64,000 nt of DNA from Crossaster papposus (lineage: Eukaryota; Echinodermata; Asteroidea; Velatida; Solasteridae). The notes below the pieces were generated by a model. The model worked only from the letters and a program-made list of their open reading frames with translations, did not search any database and had not been told where the DNA came from. The translations under genes and the position numbers were made by a program. Of the stretch, positions 1-9,971 are shown one piece after another; position 1 is the first letter of the stretch; every line of letters begins with the position of its first letter. Where the stretch lies: contig JBAIAA010000106.1 of the NCBI GenBank assembly GCA_037893245.1, positions 1,178,001-1,242,000 on the forward strand. Direction: 5' to 3'.

Positions 1-525
1 GACATGTACCGGTACAAAGAAAAGTCAAGCTCACATGGCAGCTCTTTTGCACACGACAATCTACGGCGTATTGTATTTGTCTCGCCAAGACAGGGCACTG
101 TTTAACAATAACAGTAAACTGTATCAAACACTATTACACTAGCCATCCAGTGTATTTTAGCTAAAAATCCTGCAATACACAGCAATCTGCATCATTTGCC
201 AAAGTGACAACCCTGCCCAGTGCAGCGAGATCCATCAGGTCAGAAATCTCAGGGTCAAACTGCTTCAGAGTCGATGGTCACCCAACGCAGCAGAATCCAT
301 CTCTGGCATTGTTCAATGGTTATTGGCTTTCATAGTCTTAGACTGTGGTCGTTATACACTGGTGTTGACAGCTAAATGCATCAAAGTGCACCGGCTGTTT
401 CTTACCTGATGCACCGCACTGTTTCTTGCAGGGTTAGGGTATCCCCTAACCCATCCATTTTCGACAATTACAGCAAAAGCAAATGGTGTATACTACCATC
501 AAACATACTACACACATACATGTAC
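1..525. other. intronic sequence at left edge, no exon recognised
   Basis: This lies downstream of the second RMDN3-like exon in minus-strand sense, so it should be intron 2 of that gene. The next expected segment of the family, the start of the TPR-like helical domain, was not found. A short minus-strand open stretch near 160-280 resembles nothing I recognise. Confidence 0.4.
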
Positions 526-700
526 CTGTAACCTTTTTGCTAATAACCTGTTGAGTGCTGTTTCCTGTTCCTCGTCTGTGCCCAGGAACATTTTGTCCAT
601 GTCCCTTAGGAATGCCACAATCTCCAGGTTAGTTTCGCCTTCAAATTCCACCGATTCCTCAGCATCTTTGTACAGAAGAGCTTCAGGGGGTGTGGTGAAC
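526..700 (-). CDS. RMDN3: RMDN3-like gene, exon 2 (gene continues off the left edge)
   Basis: This is the second coding exon of the RMDN3-like gene. It opens after an AG acceptor at 701-702; its first base completes a glycine codon left with two bases by exon 1. It then encodes 58 residues (FTTPPEALLYKDAEE..., then LEIVAFLRDMDKM and ETALNRLLAK). The second half aligns with the human RMDN3 stretch just before the helical repeat domain ([20 protein letters not shown], from memory). The chosen donor (CAG|GTACAT) leaves phase 0. A donor 7 bases earlier (AAG|GTTACA) is also possible, so the end may be 533. The plus-strand open frame over the same bases is a shadow. Confidence 0.7.
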
Positions 701-781
701 CTAGTGGTGCAAGCAATCAGTCGAACACTGGTAATAAGAGCACTGTTAATACAACATCCTGCTTATGTACATACATGACCC

Positions 782-1030
782 AAAATGATTGCGCTAGATA
801 TCCTGTAAGTGTAATTATTCAAAAAAAATTGATCGCGAAAAAACACAAATAACATAAGATAATTAAACTGCTCGACGCCGGTTGAAAACAAACGCTGTTT
901 TTCGTGCTTTTCTTGACATCCATGATTGTAAAACTTCGGACAGGTCAGTTAAACGATATTTACTATAAAATACAACCCCCTAAATCCACCTATTCATGAT
1001 AATTCAAGCAATTACCAATGGTGTATACCT
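782..1030 (-). mobile_element. MITE family A, truncated copy
   Basis: This matches about 250 bp of a roughly 370-bp element found eight times in the window. The right terminus (GGTGTATACCT followed by TTAA at 1031-1034) is present; the other terminus, with the block around AAATAAGTAAGATATTTCTT, is missing. Full copies have inverted ends AGGTAGGATACACCATT and TTAA on both sides, suggesting a piggyBac-type mobiliser (inference). Confidence 0.7.
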
Positions 1031-1140
1031 TTAAAGTATGATGCAATTCACCAAATTACCCGCCAGGTCAATACATCTAATTAAAACCCATTCATTAGCG
1101 GCTTTCAGCTCCCTCTGCGAATTCGACCATGGCTAGTCAT

Positions 1141-1204
1141 GACCAGCCAATCACATTGTTTGGCAAAAGTTTGACCAGCCAATCACATTGTTTGGCAAAA
1201 CTTC
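1141..1204. repeat. 32-bp tandem duplication containing CCAAT
   Basis: Two back-to-back copies of a 32-bp unit beginning GACCAGCCAATCACATTG. Each has a CCAAT box in good context. It lies within RMDN3-like intron 1, so a regulatory role is only a possibility. Confidence 0.8.
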
Positions 1205-1242
1205 GTTTTCAATTTCATATTCATCAAATTTAGCAAAATTAC

Positions 1243-1547
1243 CCTTCATATGCTTCTTCAAAGAATTCATCGTCATCGTCTCCGCTGCTGGCGTGTATTG
1301 AGATAAACCCCGAGTTAGTTCTCTTTAATGATGATGAAGCACCTTGTGTTGTAGTCAGTAACTCTCGTAATTCCCGCCACTCTCTCTGAAGTGCCGCAAT
1401 GGCCTCCGTCAACTTGTCCAATCTCGAGTGCACGGGTGTGGATTGAGAACGTCGTAGCCGGGAGGACATAACGGCGCCACCAACACCCACCGCGATTCCC
1501 ATGCCCAAAGCGGGCAAGATTTCTTTGAAATGTAAATTTGAAAACAT
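1243..1547 (-). CDS. RMDN3: RMDN3-like mitochondrial-ER tether protein, exon 1 (start of gene)
   Basis: The first coding exon of a regulator of microtubule dynamics 3 (PTPIP51) homologue. ATG at 1547-1545 opens 101 codons and ends in phase 2 at a donor (GAAGG|GTAATT). Residues about 9-26 are a glycine-rich hydrophobic segment (ILPALGMGIAVGVGGAV) followed by basic RLRRSQS, like the N-terminal outer-mitochondrial-membrane anchor and RSQSLP of human RMDN3. LDKLTEAIAALQREWRELRELL is a coiled coil at the expected place. A serine-rich stretch follows, ending in an acidic tract and EFFEEAYEG, which resembles an FFAT motif that binds VAP proteins on the ER. In the family this protein links mitochondria to ER and transfers lipid. 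Only the N-terminal part lies in this window. Confidence 0.72.
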
Positions 1548-2910
1548 GGTGTTTGATCCTAAGACTAGAGTAAATGTACAGTAGAGTTCTAGTTACGCAG
1601 ACAAAGCCATGACCATGTCAAAAACATAAACGTTTACAAGAAGAAAAAAACATACAAGATGCTCGACATACGGCAGTAGACTGGTAGTTTTTCGTGTTAT
1701 TTTGCACTCATGTGATATACCATTGCGACGCCGCGGCGATTACTGATCTTTTTATCTAAAGTTCGTCGTGGAGGGCAGCAGACATTGTCAACATTAGATG
1801 AAGATCAATGGCTACGACTTTGTTTGTTCTGCGCTAGCCTAGGGTGCACTGGCCTAATTCAAGTCCCATTGAAAACAGTGTAAAATCTTTTTCTTTTCAT
1901 TTCTTTTCAATTTTTAGTAGGTTAGCCAATTACATTTTTTAATATTCACACCAAAAGAAACTCACCTCCCGAAAAGTGATACTTCCCGAGCCTGCAAGCA
2001 GCCATTTTACAAATGGCATTCCTCCACATTATATTCTAGGGCAATTTTGTCAAGTCTGCCCTCAGATTGAAGCAAAAACCAGGGAGTTGATCCTATGCTA
2101 ACAATCCCACCATTTCTTTCACCAAACGGCATCCTTTTTCAAAAGAAATTGTGGGGGGGGGGGGGGGCACATTCTCATGGTCGGAGGCTGTTCCACCTAT
2201 TGCACATGCCGTCGGTCAAAAGGGTCGCCCTCCATTCAATTTGTACAGGGTCAGGGTCAGGGAATTACGTGTTTTCTATATTTTTTTTTACAGCAATACA
2301 AAAATGCAAAAAAAAAATTGGGGTGTATATGATCGTGGGTGATTTTGTTACTTTATAAAACAATGAAATTTGGAAATATTTCGGGGTAGTGTTTAATACA
2401 TTGGACAATAATTAATTATTTAGATTGTTTTCAAGGGAAAATAATGGTTCCAAAATGTTTTGTATTTGTTTTGTTTTTGTATTTGTCTCGTGCATGCCAT
2501 TTGTTCTATGGGTCTTGCATGCACGGGAGCGGTTGCCGGTCGGCGTGTCATTGGATTCGGATCTTAATCTGTTGGGTGGCACGATTGGCGGCTGCTTCTG
2601 CGCGAGTAGGATTTCCTGTGCAATTAGTACTTGTACATTTACAATTCAATTTGTTTGACATTTTATTATTTTATTATTGCTTTTTATTGTTTCCCCTATT
2701 TACACGAATGTTTTATTTATTTATTTTTATTTTTGCTATTTCTTGCCTTGTTTAATGTATTGAATAACATTTTAAGCTTCACAACTGATTTTATTATTTT
2801 GTATTCATTGCTCAGACCTTTTCTCTTGTAGATACACAACTTGCATGCATTCGGGGTGGGTGGGATGGGGGTGGTTTGATGAGGGAGTGGGATTGCAGAA
2901 AGGGTCATTA
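1548..2910. other. upstream of RMDN3-like gene; no gene recognised
   Basis: The presumed 5' side of the RMDN3-like gene. I see a poly-G run near 2153-2167 and AT-rich sequence with short shadow open frames, but no convincing exon. The T-rich part from about 2640 to 2830 resembles the 3' tail of a non-LTR element. Confidence 0.4.
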
Positions 2911-3240
2911 GTCCAGCGCCGGGATAAGTGCAACAATGTGAAAGTTTCGTGCACTTTGTGGTAAAAGCATGAAACTTGGCAAAACATGAAATTTTTGATA
3001 TAGTGCCATCTTTGAATTGACCTGTGGTGGCCTTGGCGGCCATTTTCCAAAATGGCCGCCATTTCTGATATAAAACTACATAACTCGGAAAGTAAGAGGC
3101 CTAGAATCTTCATTCCAGTGGCTATGTATATGTTTTCCGTGTCAAACAGTTCAACAAATGTGTCAGACGATTGGGTCCGCCATTTTCAAAATGGCGTCTT
3201 ATTCTTCAAAATGACGTCCTTATTCTTCAAAATGGCAGTC
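2911..3240 (+). repeat. inverted-repeat partner of 7140-7655 (left arm)
   Basis: This block is the reverse complement of sequence at 7140-7655. It includes the palindromic GGCGGCCATTTTCCAAAATG motif, the stretch around TAACTCGGAAAGTAAGAGGC, and AGTCCAGCGCCGGGATAAG at its outer end. It is non-coding with no stable reading frame. Together the two arms bracket the Penelope-like remnant. Confidence 0.75.
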
Positions 3241-3820
3241 CTGCAGCCCAAAATACTGTATTAAAGAACTCAACGGCATTCATGGTGAAAAAAATTAGGT
3301 TATAAGGGTCAGTCACTTTCCGTCACATATGTACATGTACTAACAATACCTCCGGACCACAGTATCTGTCATTTTTAAAGATGGCGTCCTATCCCCTATG
3401 GTGGCCCTTCAAAAATGTAGAAACTATATAGCTGTAGCCTACACATATTGCAAGTTTGTGTTAAAGGAAATAATGGGATTATGCTAGATCTTAAAAAACA
3501 AATCGTGTTTATTGGGAAGCAGCGTAATCATACAAGTTACTTACGTTTTTTTTTATTTTTAGGACGATTCTCGGTCACCTGGGAAGGACATTAACGTGAA
3601 GGACGTGTAATACTGGGTTTTGTGGAATTTTCTTTCTTTTTCAGTGAGACTATTAGTATTAGGTTTTTTAATTCTAATGGAGTGCTTTTTTGCAAGAAGG
3701 TATAGCACAGAGAAACCGGTTTATGCAGGCATACTTCAAGGAATGATCAGTTTATTTTTTATTTTATTTTTTTATCAATTCTAGAGTTAGCTGCAGTGAA
3801 TCAGAACTCATTATATGTGG
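3241..3820. other. no gene recognised
   Basis: AT-rich sequence with further short AAAATGGCG-type motifs near 3370. No exon or complete transposon end was identified. Confidence 0.35.
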
Positions 3821-3821
3821 G

Positions 3822-4420
3822 AAGGGGAGGTGTTTATGGGAGTTGTCACAAGTCAGAACTTTTTCTTATCGTTTTCGTGTTTTTTTGGAGATGCTGAAGC
3901 AGTTTTGCTGCGTGAAGTATCATTGGATTGTAGATGAGTGGCTGGTCTGCAGAGATAAATCTGTATAATTTATGATGTGCTGGTATGCCAGCAGTGTGGT
4001 TGCGTAACTATCCCGCCCAGAGCGTAATTTTTAATTAAATTATTTTTTGCTAGTGATATACGCTTCATGGGAGGTCAGTTCAGGCCACATTTTTTCCCCG
4101 CGAGATTGCAGTCTGTAGGAATGGGGGGGGGGGGGGGGGGGGTGTTTCTTGTACAAGTTTCAAAAGAACCTCTCCGTGCTTTTCGTTATTTTTTTGAGAC
4201 GCGGAAAAAGTTCTGCTGACAAGTATCATATGGATTGTATTTGTGACTGGTCTGCAGAGATAGATCTGTAATTGTGCGTTAACTAGTGGGTATGCTAGAA
4301 AGTGGTTGTTCGACTGGTCTCTCCAGAGCGTAGTTCTTAACTCTTTTTTTTCTTTTTTGTGTAAGACACGCATCTGGGGGTCAGTTCTAGCCACATTATC
4401 TCTGCTAGATGACAGTCCGT
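3822..4420. repeat. two diverged tandem copies of a ~300-bp unit
   Basis: Sequence from about 3822 to 4120 recurs in diverged form from about 4124 to 4420. Shared landmarks include CTGGTCTGCAGAGATA, CCAGAGCGTA and GGTCAGTTC followed by GCCACATT. A poly-G tract (4124-4142) marks the junction. It lies downstream of the Penelope-like ORF on the minus strand. Tandem terminal repeats are common in that class, but ownership is not proven. Confidence 0.55.
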
Positions 4421-4793
4421 GGTTGGCCGTTCGTGGACGGGCAAATACATCAAACGTCTGCAGGCCAATTGGGTTAGACATTCCCTAAAAGCGGGAGTTT
4501 GAAACCCTGTCTCTGGTTTTGGCAACGCGATGACTGGTTTGTGTATTGCAACAGTGGTCCCTTTATTTGTTTTTAGTTCACACAGTGATTGATTATTACC
4601 GGTGATAATATGCCGTCCCCTCTTTTTTTCCTTTTTTGGAAGGGGAGCAGGGCATATTTTCTGTGCTATATCATGCACGTCATCAGTCACCTACTTATAT
4701 AGTTCATTTTCCTTTCCTTGTTTTGATTTGTGTGTCGGTTGATATGACACGTGGCAAGGACAAAGGGGGGGGGGTTGACTTATTTATTTTGTT
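4421..4793. other. no gene recognised
   Basis: Between the tandem repeats and the end of the Penelope-like ORF. A minus-strand open frame exists here, but it has no recognisable domain and contains homopolymer-encoded lysines. A G-run occurs near 4765-4774. Confidence 0.35.
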
Positions 4794-6820
4794 TTAGTCT
4801 TGAGATCCATTTCTTTGATCATTGTTTTGTTCTTTCAATAGTTCCAATAGAATTTGCAGATTCTCCTCATCAAGATTTTGTTCCTCTTGGTTGGATTGTG
4901 GAGATGCTTTAGTCCTAGATCGATCAAGTTCATCTTTTATGTTTTTGTGCCGTTTGTATGCCAGGATGGGTTGGGTATCAAATATCCTATTCAGATATTC
5001 GTTTTCGCTAATCAAGGGCCAGTGTTTGAGGATAGCCCGTTTGAGGGCTGGGTGCGCGACATGTGGGTAGTATGGTAGGACGAAAACCAGTGGGATATTG
5101 TTTTTGTTTTTTTCACGCTTAGGGTCCGCGGGAGTCTTGCCCCTTTAAGAAAGGAGGGCTAGGTCTTTGTTTGTGTATCCGCGCTTTTGAAGTTTGTCTT
5201 TGAAGAATTCAACCCTCTCCTCAAAGTCTTTTAAGGAGTTCGTTATGGCTTGCAATACATGATGTATGCAGATGATACCCAAATCTACGTCACTTGTCGG
5301 GGTGCTGAGCATTCTGTCAGTGTTCTGGAGCAATGTTTGGGGGAAATCCGTCTTTGGATGCGTGACAATTTGCTCGCACTGAATGATGGGAAGACCGAGC
5401 TGATTAAATTTTCCTCAAAATTTGCTTCACACACTGTCAGCTCTGGACCCCCATGTGTTGTATATATAGGTGATGCAGATGTATATCCTTCTGATAAGGT
5501 TCAAAACCTTGGTGTAATCTTAGATTCAGCTGGCACCATGCGTGCTCAGGTCTCTAATGTGTGCAAAAAGGCTTCATTTGCACTTTGGAAAATTGGAAAA
5601 ATTCGTTCCGTCTTTTGGATTCCAAAACTACAGAAAAGTTGGTGCACGCCTTTATTACATCCCGGATTGACTATTGCAATAGCCTTCTTTTTGGTATTCC
5701 TGCCAAAGAAGTTCGAAAATTACAAGTGATACAAAACTCTGCTGCCCGTCTAGTTACCAGGATTAACAAATATGAAAATATTACTCCAGTTATGAAAGAG
5801 CTGCATTGGCTCCCGGTGAAACAGAGAATTGAATTCAAAATTCTTTGTTTGACATACAACATTTTAAACGGTATGGCCCCGGATTATTTAGATGAGCTCC
5901 TGCGTGTCCGTGATATTGGTCGCTGTTTGAGATCGAATTCTCAGGGAAAATTGTTTTTGTTCCAACCTATTGGCGGTAACAAGTACTAGGGCGTTCCAGG
6001 TCTGTGCACTGAGAATTTGGAATGCCCTGCCACTGTTAGTGTGTGGTGCCGTTTCATATGAAATTTTTAAAGGATCTCTTAAAACACATTTTTTTAGGAA
6101 GATATAAAATTGTTAAATTAAATTATTTTTGTGTTTCTTGTTCTTGTATTTTTTAATGTGCTGTATTTTAATGTGCTTTTACTGTATATGTAAAGCGTAT
6201 GGAGGGCGCTCTATAAGAATTGATTATTATTATTATTATTATTTAAATGGGTACATATACGTTTGTATCTGGTCACTTCGCCCTTGATTAATCCGCCAAA
6301 TACCGACTTAGGGTGTGCTGAATCTCGAGCTAGGTACTGAAATGTATCAGTTTTTTTGGTAGCGACTCGAGTATCCAATATCCCTTCATGTATGAATCGT
6401 TCGCCTTTGTAGATAATAAGGTCGAGAAAGTGACTTGGCGGTGCGAGATCTCAGACGTGAACTTCAGCGTAGGATGAATTTTATTAAGACGGGTAGTGAT
6501 TGCACTAGGTCAGCAGCCTGCTTTTCATTTCCGTTAAAGATTATAAGAACATCGTCTCTATATCTCATGTAGCTCACAATTGAGGGATTGTGAGGGAGGA
6601 TTTTGTCTTGTTCGTATTTGAATAGGGTTATGTCACAAATCTCCGGACTGCTTTCGCTGCCCATGGCCACGCCAATTGTTTGTCTACAAAACTTGCCATT
6701 GAATTCAAACGTGTTTCGACGCATAATGAGTTCAAGGAGACTTCGCGCGTGGTCTGTCGTGGGCTTGGGTATGATTGCGTATAGTCCGTCCTGAGGCAAG
6801 CAAAGTGTGCAGAGAACTTT
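4794..6820 (-). pseudogene. Penelope-like retroelement, 5'-truncated, interrupted by a LINE
   Basis: On the minus strand the upper part (6820-6464) encodes reverse-transcriptase blocks: DGLYAIIPKP, RQTIGVAMGSESSPE and the catalytic-type block YMRYRDDVLI. The next 220 bases continue in other frames (HFLDLIIYKGERF; TFQYLARDSAHP; GLIKGEVTRYKRICTHL). A plus-strand LINE then interrupts it, and it resumes at about 5246 (SLKDFEERVEFFKDKLQKRGY; then HWPLISENEYLNRIF and YKRHKNIKDELDRSRT, the conserved linker after the RT thumb). The product ends in a Q/E/N-rich tail at 4794. No GIY-YIG endonuclease was found after the linker. Frameshifts, stops and the insertion make it inactive. Confidence 0.75.
5247..6245 (+). 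mobile_element. CR1/L2-type non-LTR retrotransposon, 5'-truncated
   Basis: The plus strand encodes the reverse-transcriptase catalytic block MMYADDTQIYV at 5250-5290, then LEQCLGEIRLWMRDNLLALN and, after a frameshift near 5600, SRIDYCNSLLFGIP and LHWLPVKQRIEFKI. This is the usual order of the RT thumb and C-terminal region in the CR1/L2/Rex1 group. A further frame carries the end of the ORF (WNALP...). The element ends in (ATT)n at about 6224-6245. The endonuclease and most of the RT are missing. It sits inside the Penelope-like remnant in opposite orientation, so it inserted later. The 5' junction is approximate. Confidence 0.8.
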
Positions 6821-7139
6821 TGCGATGTGGCTGCACCAAAGGATGTCGAGCTAATTGCAAGTGCATGAAAGCTGCACTGACATGCACAGCCCTGTGTAAA
6901 TGTGGAGGCTCTTTTCAATGCTAGTGTGACGGATTTCCAAGTTTGTTCTTTGGGTGGTTTTTTTTTTTTTGGGGGGGGCTTTTTTGTTTGCTCAATTAAA
7001 ACAGGTGAGCAATATTGTGAAATCCACTATGTGCAGAGTAGCCAATTAGTCTTTATTCAAGCCTTTGATTCTAAAAATCACCATGTGTCACCAGAATAAA
7101 GGCTTCATGCCGTTGAGTGCTTTAGATATGGAATTTATG
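6821..7139. other. no gene recognised
   Basis: Follows the truncated 5' end of the Penelope-like element. It holds a poly-T/poly-G tract near 6958-6978 and no supported coding region. Confidence 0.35.
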
Positions 7140-7655
7140 GCCATTGAGACCACCATTTTGAAGAATAAGGACGCCATTTTCAAAATGGCGGTCTAATCGT
7201 CTGACACAGTCAATAATGCATTTGTTGAACTGTTGTGTTGGACACGGGAAACATATTCATAGCCACTGGAATGAAGATTCTAGGCCTCTTACTTTCCGAG
7301 TTATGTAGTTTTATATCAGAAATGGCGGCCATTTTGGAAAATGAGGACGCCATTTTGAAAATGGCGGACCTAATCGTCTGACACAGTCAATAATGCATTT
7401 TTTTAACTGTTGGACACGGAAAACATATACATAGTCACTGGAATGAAGATTCTAGGCCTCTTACTTGCCGAGTTATGTAGTTTTGTATCAGAAATGGCGG
7501 CCATTTTGGAAAATGGCCGCCAAGGCCACCACAGGCAAATTCAGAGATGGCACTATATCTAAAATTTCATGTTTTGGTATAAAGTACATGTGTGCCAAGT
7601 TTCATGCTTTTAGTACCACAAAGTGCACAACATTTCCTCTTATCCGCTGGACTAC
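7140..7655 (-). repeat. inverted-repeat partner of 2911-3240 (right arm), internally duplicated
   Basis: Reverse complement of the left arm. An internal segment of about 190 bp, from CGCCATTTTCAAAATGGCGG through AGTTATGTAGTTTT, is present twice in tandem (about 7170-7330 and 7350-7510). The arm ends at about 7652 with CTTATCCGCTGGACT, matching the outer end of the left arm. Confidence 0.75.
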
Positions 7656-8035
7656 ATGGAGTGCTTGGTATTAATGGGATTGTGGGACAGTATCCCTTGT
7701 TTAATGTCCTGTTTTTAAATCGCTCCGTAATATTATTTCTGTTAATATAAATATAAGTATTTTTTCACTGTTTAGCCAAATTCATCATAGTTATTTATAC
7801 ATTTATTTTTAAATACATTTAATTTTATTCTGTGTGTCACTTTTTCAAGTTAGGATCGGCAGGCATTCGAGTTAAAGTGTTTTATTATACTTTTGTCGGT
7901 CCTGGCCAACTTGGATAAAGTTGTTTTTGTTTTGTTTTAATGTTAGTGTAATTTGGAATTGTTGTTGTTCATGTATGTTTGTACCTGTTGTTGAAGGCCG
8001 AATAAATAATAATAATAATAATAATAAATTAATAA
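7656..8035 (+). repeat. probable 3' tail of a non-LTR element ending in (AAT)n
   Basis: T-rich sequence ending GAAGGCCGAATAAATAATAATAATA and an AAT microsatellite at about 8003-8035. This resembles the untranslated 3' end of a LINE. No coding part is left. Confidence 0.45.
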
Positions 8036-8039
8036 CCAC

Positions 8040-8617
8040 AACACTAGTCATTGCTACTCATTCCCCTTTGAGTCCAGAGGGGGTCATAACTAACAGCCAC
8101 CACTGACCAATCAGAGACAAGAAACAGGGACCGGTGAGGTCATGCCGACCTCGAGAATTTCATGCTAATGAGATCGCGGAGAAATTCTCCCTTCAATTGG
8201 GTAGAACACCCTTGAGCTCTGATTGAACTTAATTACCCCAAGGCGTAGTAGCCTTGGTCAAGGCGGGTTCGTCGTTATCCGTCCGTCGTTATCCGTCCAA
8301 AAATACACTGTGCGCAGCGACCTCATACGGCCACTATTTATTTAAATCAACTGAGGCTACTTATATCTTCAGGTGGCCGCGTGAGGTCGTTGTTTGAGCT
8401 CCGATTACCGCTGCGCTGTACTAACGTACGTGTACGGCCCGGCCGGACGGGTACGGTAACGATGAACGCCTTTACAACTAACTATGTACGCTAACTACAT
8501 GCGATGCACATATGTACCGGTACTAAACCATATGCTAAAACGAGTTCTGCAAGTTCAGTTGTTCATTCCGCATGCCCTCCGCACAATCAATTTCAATGTG
8601 GCGGTGAAGAACTAATC
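8040..8617 (+). promoter_or_regulatory. presumed 5' flank and 5' UTR of GCHFR
   Basis: This precedes the GCHFR start codon and is less AT-rich than its surroundings, with several CpG-containing stretches (for example around 8380-8450). A 14-bp direct repeat, CGTCGTTATCCGTC twice, lies at about 8271-8298. No TATA box or transcription start could be fixed, so the promoter call rests on position only. Confidence 0.35.
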
Positions 8618-8653
8618 ATGCCGTACGTGTTTGTGAGCACCCAAATAAGGCTC
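8618..8653 (+). CDS. GCHFR: GCHFR (GTP cyclohydrolase I feedback regulatory protein), exon 1
   Basis: Exon 1 encodes MPYVFVSTQIRL and stops in phase 0 at a consensus donor (CTC|GTAAGT). Human GFRP begins MPYLLISTQIRM, so start, length and splice position agree. GFRP is a small cytosolic protein that docks as pentamers on the GTP cyclohydrolase I decamer. It mediates feedback inhibition by tetrahydrobiopterin and stimulation by phenylalanine. The gene continues at 20479-20573 and then into one of two alternative last exons (24147-24312 or 32675-32813), giving 98 or 89 residues against 84 in human. Intron 1 is 11.8 kb and full of mobile elements. The exon is too short to be found by ORF length; the match plus donor support it. 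Confidence 0.88.
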
Positions 8654-9125
8654 GTAAGTATGTGTGTATTTAATAGAAAACTTGATTTGAGTATCCATGG
8701 AGAAATAAACACATTTCTCCATGGTTAAATCATGGAGGAACCTTCTTATTATTACTCCATGGTTAAATCAACTCGACCGTTTGATGTTGGCCGGTTGGGA
8801 CAAGGGACAACATGGAGCATAGACCTTGCTCTATGCATAGACCTTGATCTAGTTGATCGATGATGCACATCTAGTTTGTGATAAGATGATAGGCCTTCAC
8901 GGTGTCAACAAAGCAAATAGTTAGCACGTTTTTTGTATTTTTTAATGATTTATTTCTGATTTTTTTCAATATTTAGTGCAATAAATAATTATCTTATTTA
9001 TTGCAAAGAGTTATTATCATTGGAAAAATTTATCGTAAACATTTGCAAAGCTTGCCCCAGTTTACCTTTCCTCTATCTTATCTTATTACCGTGACGTAAC
9101 TCACGAGTGACAAGAGAAACCATGG
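8654..9125 (+). other. GCHFR intron 1, 5' part
   Basis: AT-rich intron sequence with small palindromes around TCCATGGAG and its complement (8693-8765). No other exon seen. Confidence 0.5.
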
Positions 9126-9629
9126 CGCCCGGGGCTAGCCCAGGTTGGACTCCTCCGTTGTGTACAATGCGACAGAGTCCAGAGTATCAATGTATCCTAC
9201 CATAGCGACAAATTTTACAACTTTATTTCATATTTTTACCTGATGAAGAAAGCCAAAATCCGGTGATACTATAGACAGGAAAACACCGGAAAATACCGGA
9301 AACTACCTGAAAACACCGGAAACATCAAAGCACATTGTTTCTGGAATTACAGATCGTCATAGGTTATTAAAAGTTAATGTGTCTTTAGGCAACTTACATG
9401 TATTTACAGAAAATAAATTGCAAATCCACGCTTTTGGACGTGAACATCATGTACGAACTCTGTACAATCCCTACATTCGTGCGCGGGTACCCGGCAGCCT
9501 CATCAGTTAATAACCCATGACGATCTGTAATTCCAGACACAAGGAATACATAAGCAAGATTTCGGCATCCTTCATCAGGTAAAAATATTTTTAAAAGTTG
9601 TTGTAAATTTTTTCGCTATGGCAGGATAC

Positions 9630-9916
9630 TGTAGCGTCCGTGCCGGTTGGACGGTAGAGGGCGCTGGAGCGATTCCACGGTGGTGGGATCGCCCTGGTGG
9701 CTCCTGCTGGTGCACCCCGGAAACCCGTCTTTGGATCGCGCATACACCGAACCAGTTCTAACCAGTTCTAGAGACCGCGTGATTGTGTGAGCTTCATGTC
9801 AGTGTTTTGAGGCGAGAGTACACAATAAACGGCAGGTATTCACCGGAAATCACAGAACACTTGTGTCCAGATTCCTTCTTGTGTGTTGTGTCGACCCCAG
9901 GCGAAATCTCGTTACA
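9630..9916 (+). repeat. 5' LTR
   Basis: Starts TGTAGCGTCCGTG and ends AATCTCGTTACA. It contains CAATAAACGG near its 3' third, a polyadenylation-signal-like AATAAA. It matches the right LTR over its full length with about six substitutions and no indels. Confidence 0.95.
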
Positions 9917-9933
9917 TTGGTGGCAGCGGTCGG
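9917..9933 (+). other. candidate primer binding site
   Basis: TTGGTGGCAGCGGTCGG begins directly after the LTR, where Ty3/gypsy elements anneal a tRNA 3' end. I did not assign the tRNA. Confidence 0.55.
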
Positions 9934-9971
9934 CATACAGGAGGACGAAAAAAAAACCAGGTGAAGTGTTC

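Larger units (their letters stand above)
701..1242 (-). other. RMDN3-like intron 1
   Basis: A 542-bp intron between the two coding exons, with GT at 1242-1241 and AG at 702-701 on the minus strand. It contains a truncated TTAA-flanked MITE and a 32-bp tandem duplication, each listed separately. Confidence 0.65.

Noticed and set aside
160..300. Possible further RMDN3 exon on the minus strand (LKQFDPEISDLMDLAALG...)
   Set aside because: Open but does not match the expected next part of the family, with no convincing splice sites.
4337..4690. 117-residue minus-strand frame as a Penelope endonuclease
   Set aside because: No GIY-YIG, CCHH or other nuclease motif; it overlaps the diverged tandem repeats.
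8273..8300. Short direct repeats as a CRISPR-like array
   Set aside because: Two 14-bp units without spacers, in a eukaryotic genome.
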